From: Dactylis glomerata
Lineage: Eukaryota; Streptophyta; Magnoliopsida; Poales; Poaceae
DNA length: 64,000 nucleotides
Direction of reading: 5' to 3'
Assembly: GCA_007115705.1 (NCBI GenBank)
Contig: QXEO01000143.1
Location: 1,172,072 to 1,236,071, forward strand
The position numbers and the translations under genes were made by a program. Under the pieces are notes generated by a model, which made no database searches, was not told the origin of the DNA, and was given only the letters and a program-made list of their open reading frames with translations. Positions 32,925 through 44,445 of the stretch are shown here, piece after piece. Position 1 is the stretch's first letter; every line of letters starts with the position of its first letter.

Positions 32925-35900
32925 ATGAAGGGAAAAGGCAACAAACATGGCAAGACATCAGAGAAAATAGCCAAGATGCTCAAAACCAATGAAATATGCA
33001 ATACTTCAAGGTAAATATTATGTGACTGAATCATAGAACTTTGTTAGGGATATATACAAAAAAACAAATAGATACCCAAAAAAAGATGGCCTCAGGTATC
33101 CCTGGCTCGCGCCTATTTGTTTCTAGCTTGAACAACCTACAGCTTAAGCTTAGCGTTGCTCTCCCTATGGGGCTTTCTCACTAGCGATTCTTCCTAAGGC
33201 TTTCTGTTGCCGCCAATAGATCTTCAGTCAGTAGTTCAGGTTGAGGCTTTCCAATAACGATTAGGTGGTAAACACATCCCCAGCGCCTTAGGTTTTTGCT
33301 CGCTTTAGGCGCTTAAGCCGCCTCTAAGGCAAGAGACCCGCCCAGCTCTTTAGGACGCCTTACCGCCTTAAAAAACATGGTACCAGGTGATTAGTGGTAT
33401 CCAAAAACTATATTGCAATTGGCGTGTAAGAGTTTTACACCTTCACCCAATGCTAGGTAAACCTATATCACTTCAAAATGACATTTCGATTCATCGTAAG
33501 CTCTCTAGCAATATGATGTTAGCAACAATTCACTACTGCAAGGTTTCAAACTTCATTTTCGTATCAAAAATTACCACACAACAAAAAAAGGTCATAAGGA
33601 TTACTCATGTCAATATAGAGAAAATGTCAAAATGGCAAGATTGACAAGGATGAAGAAAATCAAGGACAAGAAAAAGGCAAAGGCTGCAATAGTACATGGA
33701 GATGGGCCTACTGTGGCAAACGAGCAAACTCTGGATAATGATAGGTACTGTGTTATACACAAACTTCATCATGTCCTAATATGCTTTCATTCGAAATAAC
33801 TAACACTTTCTATTATGTGTTCAACATTGCACAGGACAAGTCATTCACTGGAATTACCTAGAAAAGAGAGGTTAAGTGGGAAAAGAAAGCTAGAACTTCT
33901 CACCAATGCAGACCAAGTGCCAAAAGAATCTGCAAAGAAAAAGAGGTAAGGTATATGAAGTTGCATAATTAGTATATTATGGCATCAATCTATAATGTAA
34001 AAGATAATGCTAAATATTAAACAGGTCATCAAAAAGGACTGATATGAAAGTTTGGAACTTTGGAAAACCAAATTGTAAGTGTGAACAATGCGGAGCAATC
34101 TTCTGGTATGAAGAAAGAACCAAGGGTAGAGGTAACAGCAACCCGACATTTGGGCTATGCTGCCAAAATGGAAAGGTTGAATTGCCAGCCTTAAAGGAGC
34201 CGCCTGCTTACCTAATAAAACTGCTGAAGAAAGAAAATGGAAAGAGGTCCAAAAACTACATGCAAAATATCAGACTGTACAACTCCATGTTCGCTTTCAC
34301 ATCAATGGGAGGAAAGGTTGACAAAGAAATAAACAAAGGGAATGGACCTTTTGTGTTCAAAATGAATGGGATGAATTACCATCATATTGGAACTCTACTA
34401 CCGAAAGAAGGAGATAGGCCACGATGGGCTCAGCTCTACATCTATGACACAGAAAATGAGGTTAAAAACAGGATAGAAGCATCAACAACTTCAACGGATA
34501 AGAGGAAGTTGTTAGATCCCCACATCGTTGAAGGACTCAAAAATATGTTGGACAGAGACAATATACTTGCAAAAACATTCAGGATGGCAAGGGAAAGATT
34601 CAAAGAAGGTGACTATCATGATGTGAAATTGAAAATAATAAATAAACGACACAGCGATGGCACACGATATAACATGCCATCAGCATCTGAAGTGGCTGCC
34701 CTCATGGTTAATGATACATCAGAAAATAGACAAGGACATGACATCATTGTTCAGTACAAAGATATGAAGCCCAGAAGAATATCTGAGATTCATCCAAAAT
34801 TCATGTCCATGCAGTATCCGTTACTATTTCCCTATGGTGAAGATGGTTTCAGACTGAGAATACCATACATATTAAAAGAGGGTGCAACATGCAAGAGAAA
34901 GCATGTTACAATGCTAGAATACTATGCATATCGAATACAACAACGCATGAACCAATCAATGCACTTGATGTCATGTAAAAAACTAACACTGCAATTCATC
35001 GTGGATGCCTTTGCATGCATTTTACACTTCAGGTTGGAGTGGATTAAAAGACATCAAGGAAACCTAAGAACAGATTTATATGCTGGCTTGCAAGATGCTG
35101 TTGAAAGGGGAGATACAAGAGCTGACCAGGTAGGAAAGAGAATACTACTTCCATCCACTATCACGGATAGTCCGAGGTACAAAAAACAAAACTTCCAGGA
35201 TGCAATGGCAATATGTAGGTGGGCCGGATATCCAGACCTATTTGTCACATTCACGTGCAATGCAGCTTGGCCAGAAATTCAAACTATGCTACAAGAGGTA
35301 GGGCAAACGGCACCAGAAAGACCTGACATTGTTGTTCGAGTCTTCCACATAAAACTAAAAGAGTTTATGAGAGACATAAAGGAAAGGAAATACTTTGGGA
35401 AAACACTTGCAAGTAAGGTTCTTCAACTTACACTGCTAATTTATTAATTACTTTCTATATAAATTAACTCACATCTATTGTCTTTATTGCAGTTATATAC
35501 ACAATAGAGTTCCAAAAAAGGGGCCTCCCACATGCCCACATAGTCATATTCCTTGACAAGAAAGAGAAGAAGTACAAATATATGGAGCCAGAGCAGGTAG
35601 ATAAGATAACAAGTGCGGAGATCCCAGACAAGGAAGTTGATCCAGAAGGTTATGCAGCTGTTGAAAATTTCATGATGCACGGACCATGTGGGCAGGCAAA
35701 TCCAAACTCACCATGCATGGTTGAGAACAGATGCATAAGAAATTTCCCCAGAAAATTTAATGACAATACAACGATAGATGAAGATGGATACCCTATATAC
35801 AGAAGGCGTGATGATGGGAGATACATACAGAAGGGAGAAGTGATGTTGGACAACAGATTCGTGGTTCCATACAATAGAGATCTACTGGTAAAGTATCAAG

Positions 35901-38338
35901 CACACATAAATGTTGAGATATGCAATAGATCTCTCTCAATAAAGTACCTCTTCAAATACATTAACAAGGGTGACGACCAAGCTACGGTTGTGATAGAAAA
36001 TGATGAGATAAAAAGTTACCTCGAGTGTACATACATTTCAGGACACGATGCGTGTTGGAGAATGTTTCAATTTGAGATGCACTTCCGAGATCCCTGTGTT
36101 GAAAGATTGCCTTTCCACCTGCAGAATGAACAACATGTAATATTCTCAGACTCTACAGACTTAACAAAAATAGTAAGGAAGGAAAGGGCAGGAATAACTA
36201 AGTTTACACAATGGATGGAGACAAACAAGCACTGTGAAGAAGCAAGGGAATTGACATATGCAGATTTCCCTTCACAATGGGTATGGAACAGGGGAAAAAC
36301 AAAATGGAGCAAGCGTAAAAAAGGAAGATCCGTTGGGAGGATTTATTACGCACATCCAGCAAGTGGTGAGAAATACTACATGAGAATGCTACTTAACGTT
36401 GTCAAAGGATGCACATCTTTTGAAGACATAAGAACTGTCAATGGAGTTGTCCACACATCATACAAGGGGGCATGTGAAGCATTAGGATTTCTTGATGATG
36501 ACAAAGAGTGGATTGACTGCATTAATGAGGCATCAAGGTGGGCAACTGGAAATCAGCTACGACAACTTCTCACAACCATATTGTGCCACTGTGAGGTTAC
36601 AGATCCAAAAACTTTGTGGGAAACATGTTGGGAAGTACTAAGTGAAGACATGGAATACAAACAGAGAAAACTACTAAATTATCCTGCACTACGTCTAACC
36701 GATAAACAAAAGAAAGACCATGCCTTGGTGGAAATAGAAAAACTATTGAGAGACGTTGGAAAGACACTAAGGGAATACCCTGGAATTGAACTGCCAAACT
36801 CTGCAAGTCTAAAAGAACTAGGAAATAGGCTCCTCAATGAAGAGATGAACTACAACAAAGAGGAGCAAAGAGATGAACATCTAAAGATCTTTCCAAATCT
36901 GAACTCTGAACAGTTGCACGCATTTGATTCCATAATCAAATCAGTACACAAAAATTTGGGAAAACAAATATTTGTGGACGGATATGGTGGTACAGGGAAG
37001 ACATATCTATGGAAAGCAATCACAACAAAATTGCGTTCTGAAGGAAAGGTAGTCCTAGCAGTGGCATCGTCCGGTATTGCAGCACTACTTCTACAAGGAG
37101 GTAGGACAGCACACTCAAGGTTCCATATCCCTCTAATACTTACAGAACACTCAACATGTGACATCAAGCAAGGTACGCACTTGGCAGACCTAATAAGTAA
37201 AACATCACTGATTTTATGGGACGAGGCTCCAATGGCAAACAAGCTATGTTTCGAGGCACTTGATAGAACCCTAAGAGATATATTAAGGCATAAGAATGAG
37301 AACAGCAATGAAAAGCCATTCGGCGGCATGACTATGGTTCTAGGAGGGGACTTCCGCCAGATTCTTCCAGTTCTGACAAAGGGGAGGAGACACAACATAG
37401 TCACTGCATCCATTAAAAGGTCCTATCTTTGGCCTCACTTCGAAATATTGGAGCTCACAAAGAACATGCGACTCAATTGCATGACTGATAATGAGACAAA
37501 GAAAAGACAAGTATCAGAATTTGCAGACTGGATTTTGAATATTGGAAATGGAACAACAACATCACCTGAAGGCGATGAATGGATAAAAGTACCAACCGAC
37601 ATACTACTGAAGAAGGGAAATGATTCAAAGAAAACAATAGTGGAAAGCATCTATCCAAATTTGCGACAAAGATATCGTGACCGAGAATTCTTGGAAGAAA
37701 GAGCAATCTTATGTCCAAGGAACGAAACAGTAACCGAGATCAATGAATATATAATGGACCAACTAGAAGGTGATTACACAGTTTACCGAAGTTGTGACAC
37801 TGTATGCAAAGCAGTAACTTCAAGTGAGGATGCAGACATGCTATATTCAAAAGAGTTTCTAAACAATCTCAAGTTCCCTGGAATTCCTAATCATGAGATC
37901 AGACTAAAAATAGGATTACCAGTGATGCTAATGCGTAATATTAACCAGAGTGCTGGGTTATGCAACGGTACACGGATGACAATAACACAGCTTGGAAAAA
38001 GATTCATCGAAGCCCAAATAATAACAGGAACCCATGTAGGTGACAAGGTGTATATTCCAAGAATAATCATGTCACCTACTGAATCACCGTGGCCGTTCTT
38101 GCTTAAAAGAAGACACTACCCTATTAGTGTGTGTTTTGCTATGACAATAAACAAAAGCCAAGGGCAATCTCTAAACAGGGTAGGACTATATCTGCCCAAA
38201 CAAGTTTTTACGCACGGACAGCTATATGTTGCATTCTCAAGGGTCACAAAAAGAGACGGACTACGGGTAATGGTAGATGACGAAGAAAGCAAAGAGGATG
38301 ATGCAGTCAAGAATATAGTATATAAAGAGATTTTCTGA
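32925..38338 (+). CDS. Helitron Rep-PIF1 helicase, 5 coding exons (about 1518 aa)
   Basis: Exons 32925-33010, 33619-33744 (acceptor less certain), 33835-33945, 34025-35412, 35493-38338 sum to 4557 bases in frame. The N-terminus is basic. A zinc-finger-like region with CKCEQC and LCC is at about 125-154. The Helitron_like_N Rep domain spans about 400-730: the HUH motif (His 584 and 586 in GLPHAHI) and the two catalytic tyrosines (722 and 726 in KYLFKYINKG). The PIF1 helicase follows: Walker A GYGGTGKT (about 1067-1074), Walker B WDEAPM, GGDFRQILPV, then AMTINKSQGQSL and YVAFSRV. The protein nicks, unwinds and rejoins DNA in rolling-circle transposition. The HUH exon joins across an intron at 35413-35492 in frame. 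No stop or missing catalytic residue is seen. Confidence 0.92.
33020..33390. repeat. Repeat-like segment inside the first coding intron of the Rep-helicase gene
   Basis: From about 33090 to 33380 base composition changes from AT-rich to mixed, with several GCCTTA / TAAGGC words (for example TTTAGGCGCTTAAGCC and GACGCCTTACCGCCTTAAAA). This looks like a small inserted repeat, possibly a MITE or SINE fragment. I could not define ends. Confidence 0.35.
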
Positions 38339-39768
38339 AGGTACAAACAAAAAACACATTGTCTATTATGCTTCTTACATGATGTTACTTGCATTTAGAT
38401 AACCATAAGTAAATCTTTATTTCATAACTATCACATTAACATGATTGTTTTGCACTCTATGGCAGGATGGATTTGCTAACTACAAAATACAAATGCACCG
38501 GAAGTTTACAAGTATTAAATGAATTTGTCACAAACAACAGTCTAAGTATAAATAATTATTTTCGTTGTAACGAACATGCATACTCTGTTTAATTATAAAT
38601 TACACGCATTATATACACTTATTCTTATTTACTATCTATTTGGGGTGCTTAAATTTATAGGATATAAATAGGGGTAGGGGGCCTAACACTGCCGATGCCG
38701 GTCCCAAGCCCGGAAAAAAGTGGAGGGGGCATTACAAAATTACATATTAAGACTAAAAAGCAGTACCAATATTACAATATATTGACTTCATCAGAAGGAC
38801 ACATACGTTTACAACTGTTAAGCTTTAACAAACAATTTTGCAATAATTTCAATAAACATAAATATGGAAAAAATGTGCAAAATATTAGTACTCAGAGAAA
38901 ATTCTAGGAATTTAAAAAAATACAAGCTGGCCAAACAGTTTGACCAAGAAAACAAAAATGAAACAAGATGATACAATTTATGGAGAAATTCTCACCGAAT
39001 AGAACATACAACAGGAACCACCGCATTCTTCCAAGCAGAGATCTCGCAGTCCACCGGCCGCGCGGAAGAAATACTCCACGATCCATCTCGACCTTCCACA
39101 AAACGCACGCGATTCAGTTGTGGATGAGGAAGAGCAACAAGAGCGTGCACGATTTGGTCCTAGAAGCACCGGAAATCAATTGGATCTGGAACGCAAAGCT
39201 GGGGAAAATAGATGACATTGGAAGAGTCGACATTGGGGATAAAGACGTGTGAGCAGCCGGAGGGAGGAGTCAGACAAGGAAATGTTCTTTAGTAAGTGTA
39301 ACTGATGTCCTCTTTATTTTAATGCGTACCAAGTAGTACGATCTTACATCTTGTCAGGAAAGAAAATACATGTACTCCAAGGTAGCTATCTACTTTATCT
39401 AAATACATTTATCTATATAAATATTTAGAACATATATATACATGTATACCTAAAAACATCCTCACGTGCTATGTGCCTACAAAATCGTTGAACTACAAAT
39501 CAACGAGCCATATGGCGTGTGATTTTACATACTAAAATAAGGCATTTCGGATAACATTTTTTGTCAATCTTACATAGACCATAAAACATATCGGTTCTCG
39601 ACGAAACTTTACAGACACGCTTAAATTGTGAATATGTAAATGTAAAATTTTAAATCCTTTTTTAACATTTCTAAATATATTTCTTGGATAGAGGGAGCAT
39701 ATTAACCGGAAGACGAATTGAATTTCTGAATTATAATTCTAAAAAACTTCTAATAAACTATAGATGAT
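38339..39768 (+). other. Helitron 3' region, with a GC-richer islet
   Basis: AT-rich and mostly without features. A GC-richer block at about 39000-39260 has a short open frame on the plus strand (38968-39252) and could be a captured gene fragment, as Helitrons often carry; no family is recognised. Confidence 0.45.
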
Positions 39769-39799
39769 GCCCTCGCATTTGCGAGGGCCCCTGTGCTAG
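39769..39799 (+). other. Helitron 3' terminal hairpin and CTAG end
   Basis: GCCCTCGC (39769-39776) pairs perfectly with GCGAGGGC (39781-39788) around the loop ATTT. Eleven bases follow, ending CTAG at 39799. Helitron ends of this form act as the rolling-circle termination signal. Confidence 0.95.
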
Positions 39800-39966
39800 T
39801 TATGCTAAAAGTGCCTGCAATTCATAGCCAGCAGATTCAAGAAATGCCTACAAACTAACAAATTCCCGACAGTTTAGTCAAAATGCCGGTAAAGTACAAG
39901 AATTAGCGGCACAAATTGCAAAGTGCCGCCAGGAAAGTGCCGGCAATGTTGGTACGTGACGTAGTG
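39800..39966. repeat. Continuation of the CACTA-like subterminal array and possible transposon end
   Basis: AAGTGCCTGC, AAGTGCCG and TGCCGGCA words continue those left of the Helitron. The array ends at ...GACGTAGTG (39958-39966); its reverse complement starts CACTACGTC, the form of a CACTA terminus. I found no partner end in the window, so the transposon is incomplete or the other end has been lost. Confidence 0.45.
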
Positions 39967-41194
39967 CGCGTAGCAGCTGCTCGTGCGCTCGCCCCCGCCG
40001 ACGCGGCACGTGCGCGTACACCCGAACCACTTCCCGCTTCCCCGTCGGCGTATCACAAGGTGAGTGCCTGCACTGCACGTCGGCCTCCCCTGCCCCTGGG
40101 CCAACCAGGCTTTTCTCGTGTGCACTCGTCGGCATCGACGGCTGCTGTCCCTAGCGACAGGCAGCGGCGTCTGACAGGGCACTTGGTATCTAGCTAGGTA
40201 CAGCGGTCACTGTTCTCGAGGAAGGGCACCGCGAAGCCAAACGTCTCAAAGTTTCTCATCTGATCCGGGGAAGACCACCGCAAAAAGCCGCTCGAAACGG
40301 CAATCACAGGGGTCGACTATCGAGGAAGACCACTGGGGATAGAAGTTTTGGCGGCTTCTTACCGTCAGCAGGGAAGACCACCGCGCTCTCCTCGTATGCG
40401 TGTTCCTTATCCTCCACCACGAGCGGCCAGCGCGGCTGCACAAGCCGGCGTCGGCGGGCAGGATAGAGGAGCCGACCACGGGGAGATTGAGGAGGCGGAG
40501 GCGAGAGGGCTGCAGGTCATGACGTTCCTACGCATGCCCTGGAACTCCGGTTGCACGGCCTCGTCGCCGTCGACCTGGGGAGGCTGAGCGGCCTCGTCGT
40601 TGTTTTACGGTCTCACTGGCTTGTTTCAGTCAACTATTACGAGTAGTTAAGAAAAATTAATGCAGTGGGCCTACCAGGTACGTGTCTTCTTCGGAAATAC
40701 GAGGGTTGGATAAATCACGGTAAAGATCGATACACCAAACTATACGACATGAATTCGATGGTCCCTAGACAGGTGTCAGATATAGAATTCAGGTGCATAG
40801 CACCTATGAGCCACTGAGCATTTTCCGGATGTCCACCGCTTACAACTTCAAAGCAAGGTTGTGGAAGAATATGGGCTGGGCCTCACCGGCTTTCTCCCTC
40901 ATCCCTTCCAATTAAATTGTCTTTGCAGATTCTCAAAAAAAAAAAGCATCCAACATAAGTTGTCATCGAGAAACAAAACAGTTGTTGAGTTACAAACAAA
41001 AGTAGCCATTTCGTATCTAGGACCACTTACGGGTAGAAATAGAAAATAAGCAAAATTTTCATCATAGGTCTAAGCGGCGGCTTGTAGTATTTTTGCCGTT
41101 CCTTCCTCATTGATAGCTGGATATTTGTAATCTGTAGCTAGAAGATTTACTTAGCAAATAAAAACCAGCGCAGGAGGCAGCCTAGTTGTCGCAG
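39967..41194. other. GC-rich to mixed region with no assigned gene
   Basis: 39967-40620 is GC-rich with a GGGAAGACCACCGC word at about 40268, 40323 (diverged) and 40371. Short frames are open on both strands, as expected from composition, and none shows a domain I recognise. 40620-41194 has no visible feature. Confidence 0.4.
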
Positions 41195-41960
41195 GCGCAT
41201 CATGTAGCAAAGTATGCTTTCGCAGCAAAATAATCGTGTACATATTAGCGTGACGTTGTGAAATGGCTCAGTCATCTGCGCATGATTGGAGAGCTTCGTG
41301 AGCCCCTTCGTGACTTTTGTGGTGGCATACAGCAGCAGAACACCATACCCTCATTCATCCACTCTCTCTCTGTCTCTCTCCTCGAAAGGAAAAGGAGTTG
41401 GGCAAGCTTGCGTCGTCGACTAGTTTTTCTATTTTCATGAGTACATTTACTAGCTCAATCTGAGCCTCAGTTTTCTAGAATGAATCTGAGCCTCATATCG
41501 GAGAAGATAATAAGCTATTTGTAGACTGAGAGTACATATAGAAAGCATTATGCAAGGGAACAAAGTCTGTTTTTGCCCCCTAAACTTTTCACTTGGCTCA
41601 TATTTCCCCCCTAAACTTTTACTTGGCTCAATAAACCCCCCTAAACAACAAATATAATCCATCAAATTTGCTCATATTACTCATGGTCATGTGTTTGTAT
41701 GCGACTAATTGCAGATTTGTAAAGATACGGTCATAAGCTCACTGTTTGGCTGAGTAAAATCCTAAATTAAAGGGGCAACATAGACCATTAGCGATAGTTT
41801 AGGGGGGTTTAGTGAGCCAAGAAAAGCTTGAGGGGCAAACATGAATCATGTAAAAAGTATAGGGGGGGAAAAGTGGACTTTGTTCTATGCAAGGAGACAA
41901 GAGCGGTTGATAATGATAATAAAACTGTTGGAACTACGTACAGTCACAGTCACAGTCACA
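41195..41960 (+). repeat. Segmental duplication, copy 1 (interrupted by a MITE)
   Basis: Aligns with 43400-44005, for example GTTGGGCAAGCTTGC, TTTTTCTATTTTCATGAGTA / TTTTTCTATTTCTTATGAGTA and CATTATGCAAGG. Divergence is moderate, so the duplication is not recent. The MITE at 41558-41885 is absent from copy 2. Confidence 0.75.
41558..41885. mobile_element. Mutator-type MITE (328 bp)
   Basis: Terminal inverted repeats start GAACAAAGTC and end GACTTTGTTC, with imperfect pairing for about 30 bases. It is flanked by a 9-base direct repeat, TATGCAAGG (41549-41557 and 41886-41894), the target duplication length of Mutator elements. The paralogous copy at about 43950 has a single uninterrupted TATGCAAGG, an empty site. 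It has no coding capacity. Confidence 0.92.
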
Positions 41961-43399
41961 GCTCAATACGCTGATTTACTTACGCCATAAATAACTAGAT
42001 ATATGGCTGGACGCCTGGAGCGATATTGAATCAATGTCACCACGCATCTACTTTACGTGACCGTTTATAAATGACCTTGGTACGAGGACAAACAACTCAC
42101 AAACATTGCATTTTATTACGAGAAAATTAGTGTGAAATGCTTTGGTCAATGTTGGATTCAGATTGCAGTCTAGGAATAGGATGTATCGAGAATTTGATTT
42201 ATACCTTAGAGCTTTCTCTTCTATTGAGTATTTTCAACTTAACACGAGGCACTGTGTACTCGGTATAGTCGATGCAACAATATCTTTCTCGGATTCGTTG
42301 CCTTTGATGGGAAGAGCGAATGGATGCGCCAAGTGTTTATTTAAGGAGAAAATACGACAGGTAAAGTAAAGCTATCGTGATACGATTGGCAAAGTGTAAC
42401 CATCCATTGGCGTGATCGATGTAGCCGCGCGCAGCACACACGCGATTTATCATTCTGCGGGGTTCAATGATATTTCGCGGTTGTTGCGCACAACCTAGAT
42501 TGGTGTGCACGCTGACAGTTCAAATTAGATAGACCTGCCAACAGTGTGTGTCTGAATATTGGAAAGAGATGCATACAAGTACATTATATTTTCTCTTTCC
42601 ATGAATAATATATATACTGGACAAGTGGTGGTGTCATAACAAAAACATTGTTCGGTCAACTCTTACGAACTCCTGATAGTTTGATAATTTTTTCTTGAAA
42701 TACGTATAAAATATGGAGGTGTTTTGGGAAAAGTTGTGAGCCCAAAACTTGCACATATATCCAAATATGTATAATGTGTTTTGTGATGTGAGACATCTAG
42801 GTCAATTTTTGTTTTTTCATTACTCTCGTGAGACCCAAATGCTTTTCCCCGCGGTGCTCCATTGCATGAAGAATGACAATGACATACTCGAGACATTCCT
42901 GAAAACCCTCGTGTTACCTCCGTTCCAATGTTCCCAACATACGAGCATAAGGAGTTAATTAAGCAGTCAACTTACTACGCATACTGAGAAGGTTACTCAC
43001 CGAGACCCACCAATCTTTAACCGAAGTGAAAGCCCTCCAATAAAATTGAAATTTCAGTCGTGGAGCCATAACCAATCATGCACCTTAAGCTTGTCCCAAA
43101 TGCGAGTAGAGAACAACATAAAAGGATGTGAGTTTCGATTTCTAGCTCGATGTTGGCCAGCCTCTAGGAATCAGTAGATATTGGTCTTCAACTCGTAGAT
43201 GAGAATGGACGGGGCGGATGACATCGTTGGTGGTGATAATGGAGTTGAGCCACAAGAGCGCTATGGACAATGGACATTAACGCCCTCCTGCTGCCAAGAT
43301 TGAGGAGATTCCCTTTCCATGCAGCGAGTTTTACAACCGCTGGGCCTGGCTGGCTTCCTCATGCATCCCATGCAATTCTTGCGTGCCAAATGCCACATG
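41961..43399. other. Low-copy region without an assigned gene
   Basis: No supported gene. A (CAGTCA)3-like run lies at 41940-41958. Short frames are scattered and show no recognisable domain. The stretch 43000-43300 may be a decayed coding remnant but no motif could be confirmed. Confidence 0.4.
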
Positions 43400-43713
43400 T
43401 GCATCGTGTAGCAAATCATTTCTTTGCAGCGGAAAAATAGTGTATGTATACTAGTATCACGTAGGGCAAGGTTTGGTCATCTGTGCTAACTGATAGGAGA
43501 GCTTCTGCATGCCCTTGAGCCCCTTCAGCTCGAACACAATCATACCCAAGTACACAAGGAAGAAGGAACAGTGACCCTGCTCATCCGCACGATGGCACAA
43601 AACTAGCCATGGATGGATGGCTTGTTTCATCTCATATTCTAGATGCATCCTATTTCTAGAAATATATTTCTGTCGTTGCACGCAGTAACGGAGCTCCATT
43701 CCCTCATTCCTCT

Positions 43714-43771
<58 letters not shown>

Positions 43772-44005
43772 TCAAAACAAAAGAAGTTGGGCAAGCTTGC
43801 ACTGTCTACATTAGTATACTACTGGTTTTTCTATTTCTTATGAGTACATTTACCAGCTCAATCTAAACCTCATTTTCTAGAATGAATCTAAACCTCATAT
43901 CCGGAGAAGATGAGCTACTTATAGAGTGAGAGTACGCATAGACAGCATTATGCAAGGACGCAAGAGCAATTGATGATGATCTTAAACCTGTTGGAATTAT
44001 AGTCA
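43400..44005 (+). repeat. Segmental duplication, copy 2
   Basis: Partner of 41195-41960. It contains an extra 120-base stretch near 43505-43640 absent from copy 1 and an expanded TC microsatellite. It ends next to the short LTR of element E. Confidence 0.7.
43716..43769 (+). repeat. (TC)27 microsatellite
   Basis: 54 uninterrupted bases of TC. The matching site in copy 1 (about 41361-41380) has only two short runs separated by TG. Confidence 0.98.
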
Positions 44006-44013
44006 CATGTACT

Positions 44014-44182
44014 TGTAGAACGATAGAGAGAGGTATGACGGAATATGATGGATGTATTATTGAGCCCCGAGGGCGAGTATACATAGGCGTACATGGGCAT
44101 CTTGGAGTGCAAGACAAGACACGAGAAGTCCTATCTCTATCCTAAACTACCGCACACGTATGTGCCGAATATATCTCTAACA
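44014..44182 (-). repeat. 3' LTR of element E
   Basis: On the minus strand it starts TGTTAGAGATATATTC at 44182 and probably ends CGTTCTACA at 44014 (169 bp). An alternative end at 43989 is possible because TGTTGG occurs there, but that base run is shared with the segmental duplication partner near 41933. A polypurine tract abuts it at 44183-44190. Confidence 0.6.
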
Positions 44183-44440
44183 CCCCCCGCAGTCGTAGAG
44201 GGAGCATCGCGAACAACATGAACGACGTGGATAGTCAGACTGGAGATAAACCGAAGTAGACCGAGAAGGCTGACACCCCCCGCAGTCGTAGCGGGAGCGT
44301 CATGGTTGATGTCGCGGCGCGGATGCTTGGACTGGAGAGGAAGCTGACGAGTGCTCAGGCGAGGTGGTAGCCCTTGTGCCGATGTCGAGGTAGCCGAGAG
44401 CGGTGGGTGCTGCAACCTTGGTCGAGGTAGCCGTGAGATG
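44183..44440 (-). other. Element E interior, left piece
   Basis: Contains the polypurine tract and the CCCCCCGCAGTCGTAG block repeated at 44184-44199 and 44277-44292. No coding frame is supported. Confidence 0.6.
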
Positions 44441-44445
44441 GGATG

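Larger units (their letters stand above)
26533..39799 (+). mobile_element. Helitron, apparently intact and autonomous (13.3 kb)
   Basis: The element begins TCTATTATATAC at 26533 after an A and ends in CTAG at 39796-39799 before a T, as Helitrons insert between A and T without target duplication. An 8-bp perfect hairpin lies 11 bases from the 3' end. Inside are two spliced genes on the plus strand: an RPA1-like gene (27403-31026) and a Rep-PIF1 helicase gene (32925-38338), the full set known from autonomous plant Helitrons. The repeat array on both sides (up to 26532 and from 39800) gives independent support for the boundaries. Both genes appear free of stops and frameshifts. Size is within the range of autonomous plant Helitrons. 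Confidence 0.93.

Noticed and set aside
34044..35447. Helitron Rep as two separate unspliced genes (34044-35447 and 35582-38338)
   Set aside because: A GT-AG intron (35413-35492) joins them in frame and places the HUH motif, which lies before the second ATG, in the product.
38680..38735. GCCGGTCCCAAGCCCGG-like segment that recalls a repeat seen in many plant genomes
   Set aside because: Only about 20-30 bases resemble it and I could not tie it to a known element from sequence alone.
43000..43300. Possible LINE or zinc-binding reverse transcriptase remnant
   Set aside because: A few words seemed familiar in one frame, but stops interrupt it and no catalytic motif is visible.
43643..43843. 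Frame with a long Ser-Leu repeat
   Set aside because: Translation of the TC microsatellite.
43989..44182. 194-bp alternative LTR for element E starting at TGTTGG
   Set aside because: TGTTGGAA is shared with the paralogous segment near 41933, so it most likely belongs to the duplicated host sequence; the end at 44014 is preferred.
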